From positions 29,539,026 through 29,603,025 of the forward strand of contig OY294048.1 in assembly GCA_958510825.1 (NCBI GenBank): 64,000 bases of DNA, given 5' to 3'. The translations under genes and the position numbers were made by a program. Numbering within the stretch: the stretch's first letter is position 1; each line of letters begins with the position of its first letter. The notes beneath the pieces are model-generated. The model was not told the DNA's origin. It saw only the letters and a program-made list of their open reading frames with translations, and ran no database searches. Shown here in pieces: positions 12,486 to 24,255 of this stretch. Source of the stretch: Brachypterus glaber. Lineage: Eukaryota > Arthropoda > Insecta > Coleoptera > Kateretidae.

Positions 12486-12620
12486 CAAACAAACCCAGTT
12501 AGTGGGTGAAATTAAAAAAATAAATAAAATTTCGGATTCTTATGTAAAAAACTTTTCTACATAAGAATCCAACAAAAAATAAATTCGTTAATTTTACACA
12601 CTAAGTGGGTTTCTTTGTTC
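12486..12620. repeat. compact hairpin element with nested stem
   Basis: The outer arms AAACCCAGTTAGTGGG and ACTAAGTGGGTTTCTTTG are inverse. Inside, GGATTCTTATGTA (12534) pairs perfectly over 13 bp with TACATAAGAATCC (ends 12570). Looks like a very short MITE. Confidence 0.55.
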
Positions 12621-12630
12621 ATGATAACTA

Positions 12631-12927
12631 GTGTTGTCGCCTAAAGCCTTTTATAATGGGCTAATGTAGGCTCCATAATGCCTATTAAAGAATATATTTG
12701 CATTTTAAAAATCATTAAATTTCAAAATTGAATGTGTGTCAAATATTTGTATCTGATATTATTCGGCTCTTTAACTGTACGATAGTTATCGCTCTCGCTT
12801 CGGTCTCGTTACGGGCGAGAGGCATCTCGTTATCATTACAACGATACGATATTTTTCCACCTCTCGCTATCGTTCTGTTCAACGATAACGAGACGATAGC
12901 GAGACGATAGGCCTTAGGCGGCAACAC
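12631..12927. mobile_element. short MITE with GTGTTG ends and ACGATA motifs
   Basis: The ends read GTGTTGTCGCCTAAAGCC and its imperfect inverse GGCCTTAGGCGGCAACAC, with TA immediately outside both. The interior is built from repeats of ACGATAGCGAG / CGAGACGATAG and their inverses, which explains the overlapping open frames on both strands. The termini resemble hAT ends, but only TA is duplicated, so the superfamily is unsettled. Confidence 0.6.
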
Positions 12928-13144
12928 TAAGGGTAACATATAGTGTTTTAAAGCTTCTCAAATATATCAAATCAGTAACTAGTTAAGAATTGATCACTTG
13001 ATATCAAGGTTGAACTATAAAATATTAATATGTCCCTGTTCTGTGCAATTTAAATGTTCTTTTTGGCTATAGTTGAATATCTGCTGGGACATATATGTCC
13101 AGATAGGGGCGAAAGGTATTTTTAAACATCTGCTGGGACATATA

Positions 13145-14305
13145 CAGGGTGTTCCGCGAGGAAAAGGAAATATTTTAATGGTGTGTTCTAGAGGTCAAAA
13201 TAAGAAAAAAAGTTCCCATAAACATATGTCCAAAAACGACTCGTAAGGGAGCTACGCCCCTTCAAAGGAGTACCAAAATTTCGATTTTTTATTAATAACT
13301 TAGGAACCCTTTGTATTATAGCATCGAGTTTTAGCAAATAATCTATGCTTTATAAGGCCTATCAGCCAATGGCATTTGCATGTAGTTAATCTAACCAGGG
13401 GCGTCCGTAATGGGGTCTCTTATCACTTTTATGCCCCAAACTTTTTTCTGCTTAACTTTTTTGTGGGTTTATTTTTAGTATAGTATTACTAAGATAAAAA
13501 CACATAAAAAAGGTACTGTTGTTGTAATACCATAGGATTAACCGTTTTCGATAAAAATACAATTAAAGGCAAAATTGCACCTTTCGAAAACCAAAAAGTA
13601 AACACTAAAATGTTAAAAACCAAAATTTCAATGGCGTGGGGTTTCTGTGCACCAAAAACTAAGAAAAAAGTTTTTGTATACGTAATTCCAAAAATCAATG
13701 CTAAGGGAGTTATGGTTTCCAAAAAATTTAAAGGGTCATGTTACCTTTAAAAGCGATTTTTGCACATACACGTATAAAACTTTTTTTCTTAGCTTTCAAT
13801 GTAGAATTACCCTGCATTATTGAAATTTAGGTTTTTAACATTTTAGTGTTTAAATTTTGGTTCTATAAACGTGTAATTTTGCCTTTAATTGTATTTTTCT
13901 CGAACACGGTTAATCCTATGGTATTGCAACAAGAATACCTTTTTAATGTGTTTTTACCTTGGTAATACTATTCTAAAAATAAACCCTCAAAAAAGTTAAG
14001 CAGAAAAAAGTTTGGGGCAAAAAAGTGATAAGACCCCCCATTACGGACGCCCCTGGTTAAATTAACATCATGCAAATACCATTGGCTGATAGGTCTTATA
14101 AAGCACAGATCCTAAGCTAAATCTCGATGCTATAACACAAAGGGTTCCTAAGTTATTAATAAAAAAATCGAAATTTTGGTACCTTTGAAAGTGCGTAGCT
14201 CCCTTACGAGTAGGTTTTGGACATATATTTATGGGAACTTTTTTTCCTATTTTGACCTCTAGAACACATCCTTTAAATATTTCCCTTTCCTCACGGAACA
14301 CCCTG
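13145..14305. mobile_element. near-perfect palindromic MITE, CAGGGTG family
   Basis: TA, then CAGGGTGTTCCGCGAGGAAA; the inverse TTCCTCACGGAACACCCTG ends at 14305 followed by TA. The arms are about 570 bp each and meet near 13720-13760. Each arm holds the family core (GTTCCCATAAACATATGTCC, AAGGGAGCTACG, ATTAATAACTTAGGAACCCT, GGGGCGTCCGTAATGGGG, GCCCCAAACTTTTTTCTGC). The insertion split a GGGACATA-TGTCCC palindrome, traces of which remain on both flanks. The 70-80-residue open frames are arm shadows. Confidence 0.8.
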
Positions 14306-14498
14306 TATGTCCCTACAGGAAAGAAGGGGTTAAGTTATCGTGTATGCGCTTTTACTGAAAAAAGAATAATCGAAACAACTTCAAATCTTCAGGAAAATTA
14401 ATCTTGGTAAGGACAAGAAACCTACTAACCCTATATTGCACATTGTTTCCATTTAGGAACACTGGGCATTTTCTTTTTTTTTTCTTTAATAATGATTA

Positions 14499-15757
14499 CA
14501 CTAGTTTACAAATTTCAATCTTTGTTTTATGCGAAACTTTATTTCTATATTTTCTTACATAATTTTTGATAGGGAATCCAAATCCGTCAAGAAAAAAAAA
14601 TCCTTGGTTCAGTTTTCGAGATAATCCACCCCAAAATTTTTATACGGTAATATTATAAAAATCATATATTTTCATTTGTACAAACGAATTTTATATTTAA
14701 AACTTTCTATTTTCAACCTAAGGGGTGGAACCACCCGTTTTTTAGATTTTTTTAAGTAGCCCGATAAGAATTACAACAAAATGAATTATTTTTTTAAAAA
14801 AATATGTCTCCACCCATATAACCCATAGAACCACCCATATTTACATTTTTTTTTAATTAACATGATAAAATTTGTTACATTGGGACTCGCTAAAACCAAA
14901 TTTAATATTACAAAAAAATCTTCGTACAAAAAGTCCCAAAACACCTAATTCAAAAAATATAAATACTGCTGTCAACAAAGTAATACTTTCCCCTTTAGGC
15001 CTAGGTTCATTAAAACCAAAAAGGAAAAAATAAATAAATAAAAAAAATAAAAGAAAACATTTTTTTCAAAAAAAGTTATTTTTTCGAAAAACGAAGTTGA
15101 CAAATTTATTTTTTGCCCCAATACCCCACGTGATTTTTACCAATAATAATCCCAGCCTAGAACTTTGGATAAGCATGATTAGCTTGCTATCAATCTGGGG
15201 TCCAAATTTGACGTCTTTAGCTAAAGCGTTCTCAAGATATCGGGTCACGGGGAGACCGATTCATAGACCGGCACAGATTTTTTTGACGTTAATCATTTTT
15301 GGAAATAAAACATCAAGATAGGTAAAAATAGCAATACTTTCCCGGTTCGACCCCCCGGGAAAGGTTAAAGGGTGGAGATAGATTCGTTAAAATATTTAAT
15401 TCATCCCAAAACCCCTTGTGTATTTTTATTACTTAAATAAAAAAATAAAAATAGGGGTGGTTCTACTCCCTTAAGGGAGAAAGGTAGATTTTTTTAAATA
15501 TCAAATTCGGTTTTAGGGAGATGAAAAACCCCAACTCTTATCAGGTTTTTTAAAAAGATATATAAAAGGAATCTCAAAAGCTTCAAATATTTTGTAAATA
15601 TATGATTTCTCTAATTTTCCCCTTATAAAATCTTTAGGGTCGATTATCTTGAAAACTGAACCAACAATTTCTTTTTCTTGACTGGTTTGGGTTCAGCATA
15701 AAAAATATATAAAAAACATTAAAATAAAGTTGAGCATAAAACCCTTGTAAACTAGTG
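14499..15757. mobile_element. CACTA-like palindromic MITE
   Basis: The left end is CACTAGTTTACAA and the right end its inverse TTGTAAACTAGTG. TTA directly flanks both sides (14496-14498 and 15758-15760). CACTA termini with a 2-3-bp duplication fit CMC/CACTA elements. The arms pair over several hundred bases, e.g. GGTTCAGTTTTCGAGATAAT near 14608 against ATTATCTTGAAAACTGAACC near 15643. The centre (about 15090-15320) carries a dispersed segment also found at 39080-39330, 45040-45130 and 45610-45700. No transposase. Confidence 0.6.
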
Positions 15758-17004
15758 TTAAAATAAAATTTAAACTTTATGGGTACCTAGTTTTCACTAA
15801 AAAAACGAACATTTTCAAGTGTAAGTTTACAATTAAATTAAAAAATTTTATTTAGCCATTTTTTTTATAAAATTACATATTCCATACCGTAAAGTTTTAT
15901 ATGAACAATAACTTTTTGGTATATTTTTCGTAAAATAAATAAACATTTGGTTTGTAAAATAAATTTCCGGTACGCATAATAGGTTATTTTTTTTTCAGTG
16001 TACGGTATACATATTACCATACACTGAAAAAACGAACATTTTGAAATGTAAAAGTTTAAAATAAAATTACCTTTTAGGTAATAAAATAAAATAATAAAGG
16101 TTATTTTGTCGCCCATATGTATACCGGAAATTTATTTTACCATAAAAATACTTCTAAAAATTATAAAATTACATTAGTCATTTTGGTATTTTATAGGTAA
16201 TAATTGTGGCAACAAAATAACCAATAATGTTTACCGGAATCCTATCTTTTACAAAAAATGTATTTTTTTCAAAATATCTCAAAATCGGGGCATCCTAGGA
16301 CAAAAAAAAAACTTTCTTCATGTAAATAAAGAGGACCAAATTTCCAACATTCTTTACGTATGTATTTTTTTGTACGACATAACTAATTCACGGCACCGCG
16401 GTAAATGTTATACTATAGGTTTATAGCATTTAATTATTTTTTTTTTTTGAAAAGTCAATTTTTTTCTTTATAAGTCAAATAGGCATACCCTTTAGAACAT
16501 TTTGGGTAAAAATAAAAAAAAAATCTATCTGCCACTTTCTTTTAATTTTTGTAAATTGCAAATTTTAAAATATTTCACCCATTTTTGACCATTGTCTCGA
16601 TTCAGTAAACCGATTTTCAGTTGAAAACCACCAATGTATTAAGCATGAAAACACATTTAAAATGAAATATAACATGTCAAACAAGCAAATCACTTGGATC
16701 CTTAACAATGCCGGCATGGATTTTCCGAATTTATACGTTATAAACGTAAAAAAATCAAATTAAAAAAAAATTGCCAGATAGATTTTTATAATTTTCACCC
16801 AAAATGTTCCAAGAGGCATACCTAATCGATAATAATAAAAAAAATAATCGTTAATCAAATAGAAAAAATGTTGTTTTCCAAAAAAAAAAATAAGAAACTA
16901 AAAATCTATAGTGCCTAACAAAATTTGCTAAAACAAACTAAATAAAAAATAAAAATATACAAAAATCAGGGAGCCTCCAGGAGTGCCAATTGCTATCAAG
17001 GCCA
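15758..17004. other. repeat-rich non-coding stretch with two foldbacks
   Basis: A hairpin at about 15992-16031 pairs TTTTCAGTGTAC with ATACACTGAAAA. A larger one pairs about 16478-16535 with 16771-16830, e.g. AGAACATTTTGGGT against ACCCAAAATGTTCC. The rest is AT-rich. No gene. Confidence 0.45.
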
Positions 17005-17012
17005 CTGCCACT

Positions 17013-17506
17013 CAGTGTTGACAATCCAACTCATCAAAAAACCGCTCTGACTTTATCGAAAATACCCGCTTTTAGCCGATATCGCGGAAAAATTGATAAA
17101 TTCATACTGTATTAATTAATTAAAAGCTAAAAAAAAAAAAGGTCCTCACCTCTGAGCTATGGTCTGTTTTTTCAAGCAAGATAGTAAAAAATAAATCGCA
17201 CAGTAAATATATATTATTTTTGTGTACAGAATATAGTTATGTTTTATAAAATAAACAAAGCAGTTTATTCGCACATCTAATATTCGAATCGGTTTTGACA
17301 ATATTCACTGTACTATCTTGCTTGATGAAACAGACCATAAATAAATAGGTATATATTTATTTGATATCCGATTTATATTCTAGAAAAAACATACCTCAAA
17401 ACCCTAATATACCCGATTTTTACCCGAAAAAAAATGCCCGAAATATACCCTCCAACTTATTAAAATACCCTCAAATCAGGTAAATACCCACCAATTGGTA
17501 ACACTG
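17013..17506. mobile_element. hAT-like MITE with perfect 8-bp duplication
   Basis: The element starts CAGTGTTGACAATCC and ends ATTGGTAACACTG. It is flanked on both sides by CTGCCACT (17005-17012 and 17507-17514). The 8-bp duplication and CAGTGTT ends fit the hAT superfamily. The interior has an inverted pair, ATGGTCTG...AGCAAGATAGT at 17160 against ACTATCTTGCT...CAGACCAT at 17311, and several ACCCG-rich motifs. No coding capacity. Confidence 0.8.
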
Positions 17507-18081
17507 CTGCCACTATTCTATTTCATTTCTACAAAAAGGTTTTATTTTTCCTCGTCTTCCACAGAATTGTATTTTGCAATGCTATTTGAATAAATACTTT
17601 GTTCCCCGATGACTTTGTCGAAAATACCCGCTTTTACCCGATATCACGGAAAAATTGATTACTGTATTAATTAATTAAAAGCTTACCCCAATTTTAATAT
17701 TTTTGTGTATAGAATATAGTTATGTTTTATAAAATAAACGATGCAGTTTATTCGCACATCTAATATTCGAATCGGTTTTGAAAATATTCACCGTTCGATT
17801 TTTAATTTACTATCTTGCTTGATGACAGACCATAAATAAATAGGTATCTATTTATTTGATATCCGATTTATATTCTAGAAAAAAACATGAATCAAAACCC
17901 TAAAATACCCGATTTTTACCCGAAAAAAAAATGCCCGAAATGTACCCTCAAATCAGGTAAATACCCACCAATTAGTAACACTGCTCCCACTATTCTATTT
18001 CATTTCTACAAAAAGGTTTTATTTTTCCTCGTCTTCTACAGAATTGTATTTTGAAATGCTATTTGAATACCTACTTTGTTT
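17049..18081. repeat. tandem segmental duplication carrying the hAT-like MITE
   Basis: Unit 1 (17049-17610) and unit 2 (17611-18081) start GACTTT(A/G)TCGAAAATACC and run in the same direction. They include the right part of the MITE, its right-hand target repeat (CTGCCACT, decayed to CTCCCACT in unit 2) and about 90 bp of unique flank. Unit 2 lacks the left end of the MITE and about 90 bp inside. The duplication therefore happened after the MITE inserted. Confidence 0.75.
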
Positions 18082-19340
18082 AAAATGTTAACACCACATT
18101 GTATTAATTTCATTCCAAGTAGGAGGCTTCTTGTTCTTACAAGATTTTACAAGGTTCTGGACCTTGAGTTCTCATAACAGTCAGCAGAACTTTATCTCAG
18201 TATTAAATATCGTTTTTATCAGTACATGTATGGAGTCAAAGTCAAAACATTTAATTTAATATATAACAAAATGTCACGTATTTTATGAGAAGTAGTTATA
18301 TGACCATTTTTCTTCATAAATCGACATGTCGATTTATACATATTTCCGTGGAATAACTTGAACCCTGTAAATATATTTAATTTATTCTTTAATGGAAAAT
18401 ATATTACTTTGTATGTGTTTATTTATGCTTATAAATGAGAAATCTCAAAATATTTTTTCAAGAATTTAGTTCAGCATTTCTCAACATTTTCTTAATAATA
18501 AAAAAGATAGTGTGATAATGAAAAAAAAAAAAGAATTGATCTGAGAATAATTTCTATCAAATAGAAATATATATATTAAGTAATGGAAATAGAAAACTAT
18601 GGAAATATTTACATAAAATTTTAATTTTAATTTTATATTATTAATTATTCCAAATAGTTATAGATTAGATTACCTTATTCAAATTAAAATAGTATTTTTA
18701 GTGGCTTTCGTTATAAGCTTGTAAATTTAACAAAACCTGTATTTTTTAGAAAAAAAATAATCAATAGCTTATAACCTTTTTATTACGCAAGATTTATTTA
18801 TGAAATTTGCACAAAATCATATCATTAAGCTATTAAATTACTTATGTCAAATTTAAAAAATAGTTCCAGTGGTGTTCGTTATAAGGTTAAAAATTCACTA
18901 TAACTAGCATTTCTTAAAAAAGGTAGTTATTTTAGATTTAATTTCCTTTAAAATAAGTAAAAAAGGGATAGAGTTGTTAAGTTTTATAAACACCAAAATA
19001 AAAAACTCATTAGCATACGTCAAAAGGATTTAATAACAGTTACATCTTTAATATGCCGAATAATCCAATTAAAATAACATAACTAAAAATGTAAAGCATT
19101 TCTTTGTTGCATTTATTATTATTATACCCATATAATATTTGTAGTAATTTTATTATTGGATTTATATATTTTAATTTTTTTTTTCTCTGGACACCTTGTA
19201 TATCCAATAAAAAAAATACTACAGATTTTATGTGTCTATATTTCGGACTTTGTATAAAGACGAAAACCCTTAAAAAATAAAACTGAATTGCCTAAAAACC
19301 TAATTTATCTCTCAAAAAAGTTTAAAAATATATATAATTA
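18082..19340. other. AT-rich stretch without a gene
   Basis: Only short frames. Several loosely similar motifs (ATTTTTAGTGGCTTTCGTTA near 18693, CCAGTGGTGTTCGTTATAAG near 18867) suggest an old repeat. Nothing further. Confidence 0.4.
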
Positions 19341-19342
19341 TA

Positions 19343-19960
19343 CAGGGTGTCCGGAAAGTCCGGAAATAACGTTTGGAAATTTCGGAAGTTAATTCCTCGG
19401 ACGAAAATAATAAAAAATGTTTCTATGGACATGGGTCCAAAAATGCTTATTGACGGAGCTACAGCCCTCCAATGTTGGGGCCCTAAAGAAGGTTTTTATT
19501 TATTATCTTAGGAACCCTTTGAAATATAGCAAAGAGATTTTGCATGTAAACTAATCTCAATAAGACCCATCTTTGTATGTTATTTTCATGTACTTATTTT
19601 AACTAGTGAAATCTAAATCTAAATCAAAAAACAAAATTACAAAAAAATTACACAGAAAAAAGTTTGGGACAAAAAACTGATAAGGCCCCCCCGTTTAGCA
19701 CACCACTGGTTAAAATAAGTACAGGGAAATAACATACGAAGATGGGCCTTATTAAGATTAGTTTACATGTAAAACCTCGTTGCTACATCTCAAAGGGTTC
19801 CTGAGATAATAAATAAAAACCTTATTTAGGGCCTCAACATTAGAGGGCTGTAGATCCGTCAATAAGCATTTTTGGACCCATGTCCATAAAAACCTTTTGT
19901 CTTATTTTCGCCCGATGAATTGGTTCCCGAAGCTTCCAAACGTTATTTCCGGACACCCTG
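19343..19960. mobile_element. palindromic MITE, CAGGGTG family
   Basis: TA, CAGGGTGTCCGGAAAG at the left; TTTCCGGACACCCTG, TA at the right. Arms of about 280-300 bp meet near 19650. Family core present in both arms (GGACATGGGTCCAAAAATGC, GGAGCTACAGCCCTCC, AGGAACCCTTTGA, GATTTTGCATGTAAAC). No gene. Confidence 0.8.
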
Positions 19961-19962
19961 TA

Positions 19963-20968
19963 TATTATTTTTTGGGGGAACATATTGGGCTACAAGCACA
20001 ATTTTTTTAGACAGTGAAAATTTTTTTGTGCCTATCATTACGCCTAAATTGAAGCAATGTAGTGAACTTTCAGACTTAAAAGGCCACAGCCCCGCCATTT
20101 TAAAAGAAAAAACTCTGATTTTTTGGAGGTTATCCATTTACTATCTCTTTACACCGTGCCTTGTTAAAAAAAAAATCAGAAGAAAACTTGTGCCCTTAAA
20201 AAATAAAAAAGCTGAAGAAATATAACTTTTATAAAAATAGCTGTGAGTAGCATTTAATAATACGAAAACGGTAAAAGTTAAAATGTTCAAGTTTAGGGCT
20301 CTGTTACTACCAAAAAAATAATATTTATGCAAAAATGTTTACAAAACCTTATAGCACAATTATTTAGCAATGCAATGGTGTATAGTTTATGCCAAAATTA
20401 AAACAAAAAAACGTTTTTTTCCAAATGGCCAACTTTGGTCTCGAAAATTCTACTGTGCGGCACCCTTAAAGACACTATTAAAAAACTATTACAGGAAGTA
20501 ATTCCGTACTAATAATACAAAATTGTTCAATAAACTATTAAAAAAACTAATAATATATTAGTATTTTATGTACTTAGTAATTGTTTATAGAGTAGAATTT
20601 CCCATAGCTTGTTTAATTAATATTAACTGCTCTAATTCAAATTCAATAAATATCTGTAATTCGATGCTCATAAAGTATAATAGCATTAATTAAAATATAC
20701 CATACAGACTAGTCTAAATCATACACCTTGGAAATGTAATTGTACTATGGCTGATATTAATATGTTTGAACATAAACATATATCAATTATTTATATATGA
20801 ATGGAACGTGTTACCACCTAAGGAACTATAACTCAAAGAAAAAGTAAAAAGTCTAAAAAAAACAATTTTTAAAAAGAAAATGAAAGAAAAAAAATAAAAC
20901 ATTTTTTAACTGCTTACAGCAAAACAAAGCTATAAGATCAATATTTAGTAAGCTACAACAAAAAGTGA
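19963..20968. other. AT-rich stretch without a gene
   Basis: The longest frame (19920-20225, plus strand) begins inside the MITE and is low-complexity, lysine- and phenylalanine-rich. I do not accept it as coding. No other structure. Confidence 0.4.
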
Positions 20969-21333
20969 TATATTTAGCTATAGCTTTTAGCTCAAATCGT
21001 TCTTCAGTTATGGTGGTCACATATTTTTGCAGGCATAGTGACCCACAGATTTTTTCTAGCATATATGTAAAAAGCTGATTTATATATAAAATGTAAAGAA
21101 ACGTAAAAAAAAACACTAAAACTATGAACATTTTAGTACGCTTGAAGAAAAACATTATTTTGGTTGATAGTAATATCCAGTGTTTTTTTTTTTCACGTTT
21201 CTTTACATTTTATATATAAATCAGCTTTTTACATATATGCAAGAAAAAATCTGTGTGTCAGTGGCCTGGGAAAATATGTGACCACCATAACTGAAGAACA
21301 ATTTGAGGTAAAAGCTATAGCTTAATATATTAT
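20969..21333. repeat. foldback, about 150-bp arms
   Basis: The AGCTATAGCTTTTAGCTCAA...TTCTTCAGTTATGGTGGTCA arm (from about 20976) is matched inverted to about 21330. The loop is near 21150. A palindromic MITE is likely; ends and duplications unclear. Confidence 0.6.
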
Positions 21334-21656
21334 TCAAACCATTATTAAAATGGTATTCATATTTTTAGAAATATATCGAGGAAAAACGTACTAGGGAGCG
21401 TTCAAGTATTACGTAACGCAAAGTTTGGTTTGGTTTTCCATCTCTAATTGTTTTTGTTTAGAGGATTTAGTTAACTGTTAACCACGCCGTGTGCTATAAA
21501 ATTTGCAAGGAATCCGTTTCTTTAAGCCTAGATAATTGTTAAAAACGTCATCCAATAAACATTTTATAAGTTTATAATTTTTTAAGTGTTACGTAACATT
21601 TTTACTGACCCCACCCTCTGTAACGCGGCGTAACGTTTTCGAGACCCCCCCCCCTA

Positions 21657-22340
21657 CACAGGTGTCTTGAATCAAAATAAAGTTTTTTTTTCTGGCGCCA
21701 AAAACTCTCTTCACAGATTGAAAGAGGGTTGTCTGAAGAATAAAACCTGTTAATATTAAAATCCTCCCCCTAGTCCTTTTCGAGAAAATGGGGATTAAAA
21801 AGGCTTAAATGGGCCTAAATTTAGTTTTCTAGGGATTTCATAAAAATGGCTAACTCGATGAAAAAAACTGTTCAATTATAAAAGATAGACAAAAAAATTA
21901 TCTACAAACCACTTTTTTAATGAACTCGCTAGCTCAAACCCTTACCGTTTTATAGCTCAAACAAAGTTGCATATTAAGATAGCTTATTGTCAATCATTTT
22001 TTAAGCATGCATATTTTGGGTTTTTGTAAAAAAACTCAAAAACCACTATTTCAACAACAAAAATAGTTATAACATAAAAGATTCTTAGTTAAATTCAACA
22101 CAAACCAACATTTTGTTTATCTCAATAGCTTCAACAGATCAAGAGATATATAGGTTCAAATGTTACAATTTTTTCCTTCATATGCAATAAATTGGTTTTT
22201 TGTAAATATCTTAAAATCGAGTAGGTAAAAGAAAAAAAATCATATGACTGAAAAAATAGCTAAGAAAATTATCTAAAAAACGCTGTTTTATTTGTTTACT
22301 TAGCTTTTTTGGTTTGCAAAATATAGCTCGTGAAAGTTAG
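21657..22340 (+). repeat. left terminal inverted repeat of the 3.3-kb transposon
   Basis: From CACAGGTGTC to the TAGCTCGTGAAAG block near 22336. It pairs with 24256-24941 with scattered point differences and small indels. It contains a GGCGCC palindrome and a GAAAGAGGGTTGTCTGAAG block near the tip. Confidence 0.8.
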
Positions 22341-22525
22341 ATTGCAGTTATAGTTATAAAGTACTTTACTAATTACGTGTGTTAATTTAAGATTGGAGTT
22401 TAAAATAAAAATAATTAGTATTTAAAATAAAAAACTTTTATTTACACAATTATCCACAATTTTCATTTGTAATTTACAAATGTTGTCTTTAACTATAGGT
22501 ACATTTACTAAGTATATGAATAGGA

Positions 22526-24010
22526 CTATAAATGTGTTGAAGAAAATTCAACTACAGCTTTCTTAAGTTGTATTCTGTAATCAGGATCATCCATAAAATT
22601 GATTTTATATTTATTCCAAGATTTAAGAAACTCCCTATGAATTGATTCTCCTGCTTGTTCAGAACAAAGACCAAGCCCACTCTGGTTTAAAAAATAAAGG
22701 GAATGTTCGTTCTAACACTATATGAATTTTTAGTGTAATGGAAATTTCCGTAGCTTTGATTGCTTTGTTTAATTCTTTTAAATGCTTTTTTAATTCCGGG
22801 CTTACTTTTTTTGTAGAAAAGCAGTCTTCTACTACATTGTTCATAGCCTTAAAGGCTGAAATAAATGGAACAATGGCTAGTGGATTGATGGAGCCTAGAA
22901 TAATGGGATCATTTAATCTGTCAGCTTCCTTTAAAAGTTTCCTACAAGCATTGCCCTCAAATATGCACCCATGATAATTTTTGGCAATAACTTTGAGCTT
23001 CTTAGGTCAAATTAATGCTCTTTCACTTCCCAGTAGCGGTACCAACCCATCCCAAAACAAATGGTTGACAACTCCTTGCAACATATGAAGTTCTGGTACC
23101 ACGCATTTTTCTATAATATACGTTTTATCTTCTTCTTCAAACAGAGGCATGTTTATTGTATTATGACAGTCTTTGGCATATTTTTTGTTTTTTTCCGAGA
23201 GAACAAAATTTTTTGTGTCTCGAAGATCGCCATATGTTTTTAAACTCATACATTCAATTGATATATCAAGTGGATCTTTCTTTGCTGTATCTTCCTCTGT
23301 TTCTTCTTCTTCTTCTTTTTCTACTTCTTCTTTTTCTTCTTCTTCTTCTTTTCCTTCTTCTTCGTTTTCTTCTTTATTATCTCTTAATTCATTTAGGGTA
23401 ACAAAGCAATATGGGCTGGGGTACGTTGATGTCGCCGTTTGTTGACCATTTACTATAAGTATTAATCAGCCACAAATTTAAATGGAATATTATTAATTTT
23501 TGTTAATTCGAAGAGCAATTTTATATTTTCATATGTTTCTTTGATTTCAGGAACAATACATTGCATAATAATTCTCTGCACGCTGGTTAATTTGGCCTTT
23601 TTTGCACTGCTTCCGCCTTCTGTGTATAGGCTTCTTTTTGGTTTTTTATTTTCCAGTTCAGTTTTTTCGGCGTCTAGGCAATAATTTTCAGGAAGCAATG
23701 TCATGCTTAATTTAAAAAAGCCCTGTCCTCCATCAGCGATTATTTTAATATAAACTTTATCTCTTTCATCTCTGGCTTCGAGTACAGCATCTAAAAGCTC
23801 TTCTGCGTCTGCCCAAATAACTGGTCTTGCTTTCTTTTCGTGATCGTCAACAAAAATTTCAAATATTCCATCTTTATAGATGTCCTTTAATGTCTTGGAA
23901 CGTTTACTAATATGAGTCCCATAATATGCTGGCACCGAATTCCTTCCTGTACTGCATCTTAAGAAATTAGTAATTTTTTTCATTTGCGATGCGGAAGCCC
24001 TTTTATGCAA
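22526..24010 (-). pseudogene. decayed transposase-like gene, unrecognised family
   Basis: Reading leftwards, an open frame from 24010 (first ATG at 23983) gives about 180 residues, including RPVIWADAEELLDAV and IKIIADGGQGFFK (Asp at about 23732-23734). A frameshift near 23465 moves into a second frame with TATSTYPSPYCFVTL, then a long Glu/Lys tract and VVPELHMLQGVVNHLF (Glu near 23091-23093). An in-frame TGA lies at 23007-23009. A second frameshift near 22680 leads to GLGLCSEQAGESIHREF and a stop at 22526-22528. The original product was about 490 residues. I recall similar proteins in repetitive loci of aphids and Hydra. Spaced acidic residues in DGG, PELH and SEQ..E motifs suggest an RNase H/DDE fold faintly like RAG1; that is inference. 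It is the only gene of this element and is dead. Confidence 0.75.
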
Positions 24011-24255
24011 AAAGTAGCCAACATATTAAAAAAAAGAGATAATGTCGTATACTGATCTAGAAATGTCCATACTACATTCCTACCCACAATATTTAAATAT
24101 TGTGGGTTGGTTGCTTTTTGCATAACATGGCCCAATTAGGAGTTTTTTATAATATTTTTATTACAAACAACGTTAAGAATTAACATTTTGCTACATATTA
24201 ATATTATAAAAAATTATATATATATATATATACAAAATTATTACAATATTTTCTT

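Noticed and set aside
12728..12939. Overlapping frames on both strands in an ACGATAG-rich segment
   Set aside because: The segment is a short MITE made of repeated motifs; the frames have no coding signature.
15331..15355. CCGGTTCGACCCCCC, a B-box-like match
   Set aside because: It is part of a TTCCCGG..CCGGGAA palindrome with no A box or tRNA fold nearby.
23061..23445. Plus-strand frames rich in Leu/Phe/Ser
   Set aside because: They translate the antisense of the acidic tract of the decayed transposase; codon pattern and homology favour the minus strand.
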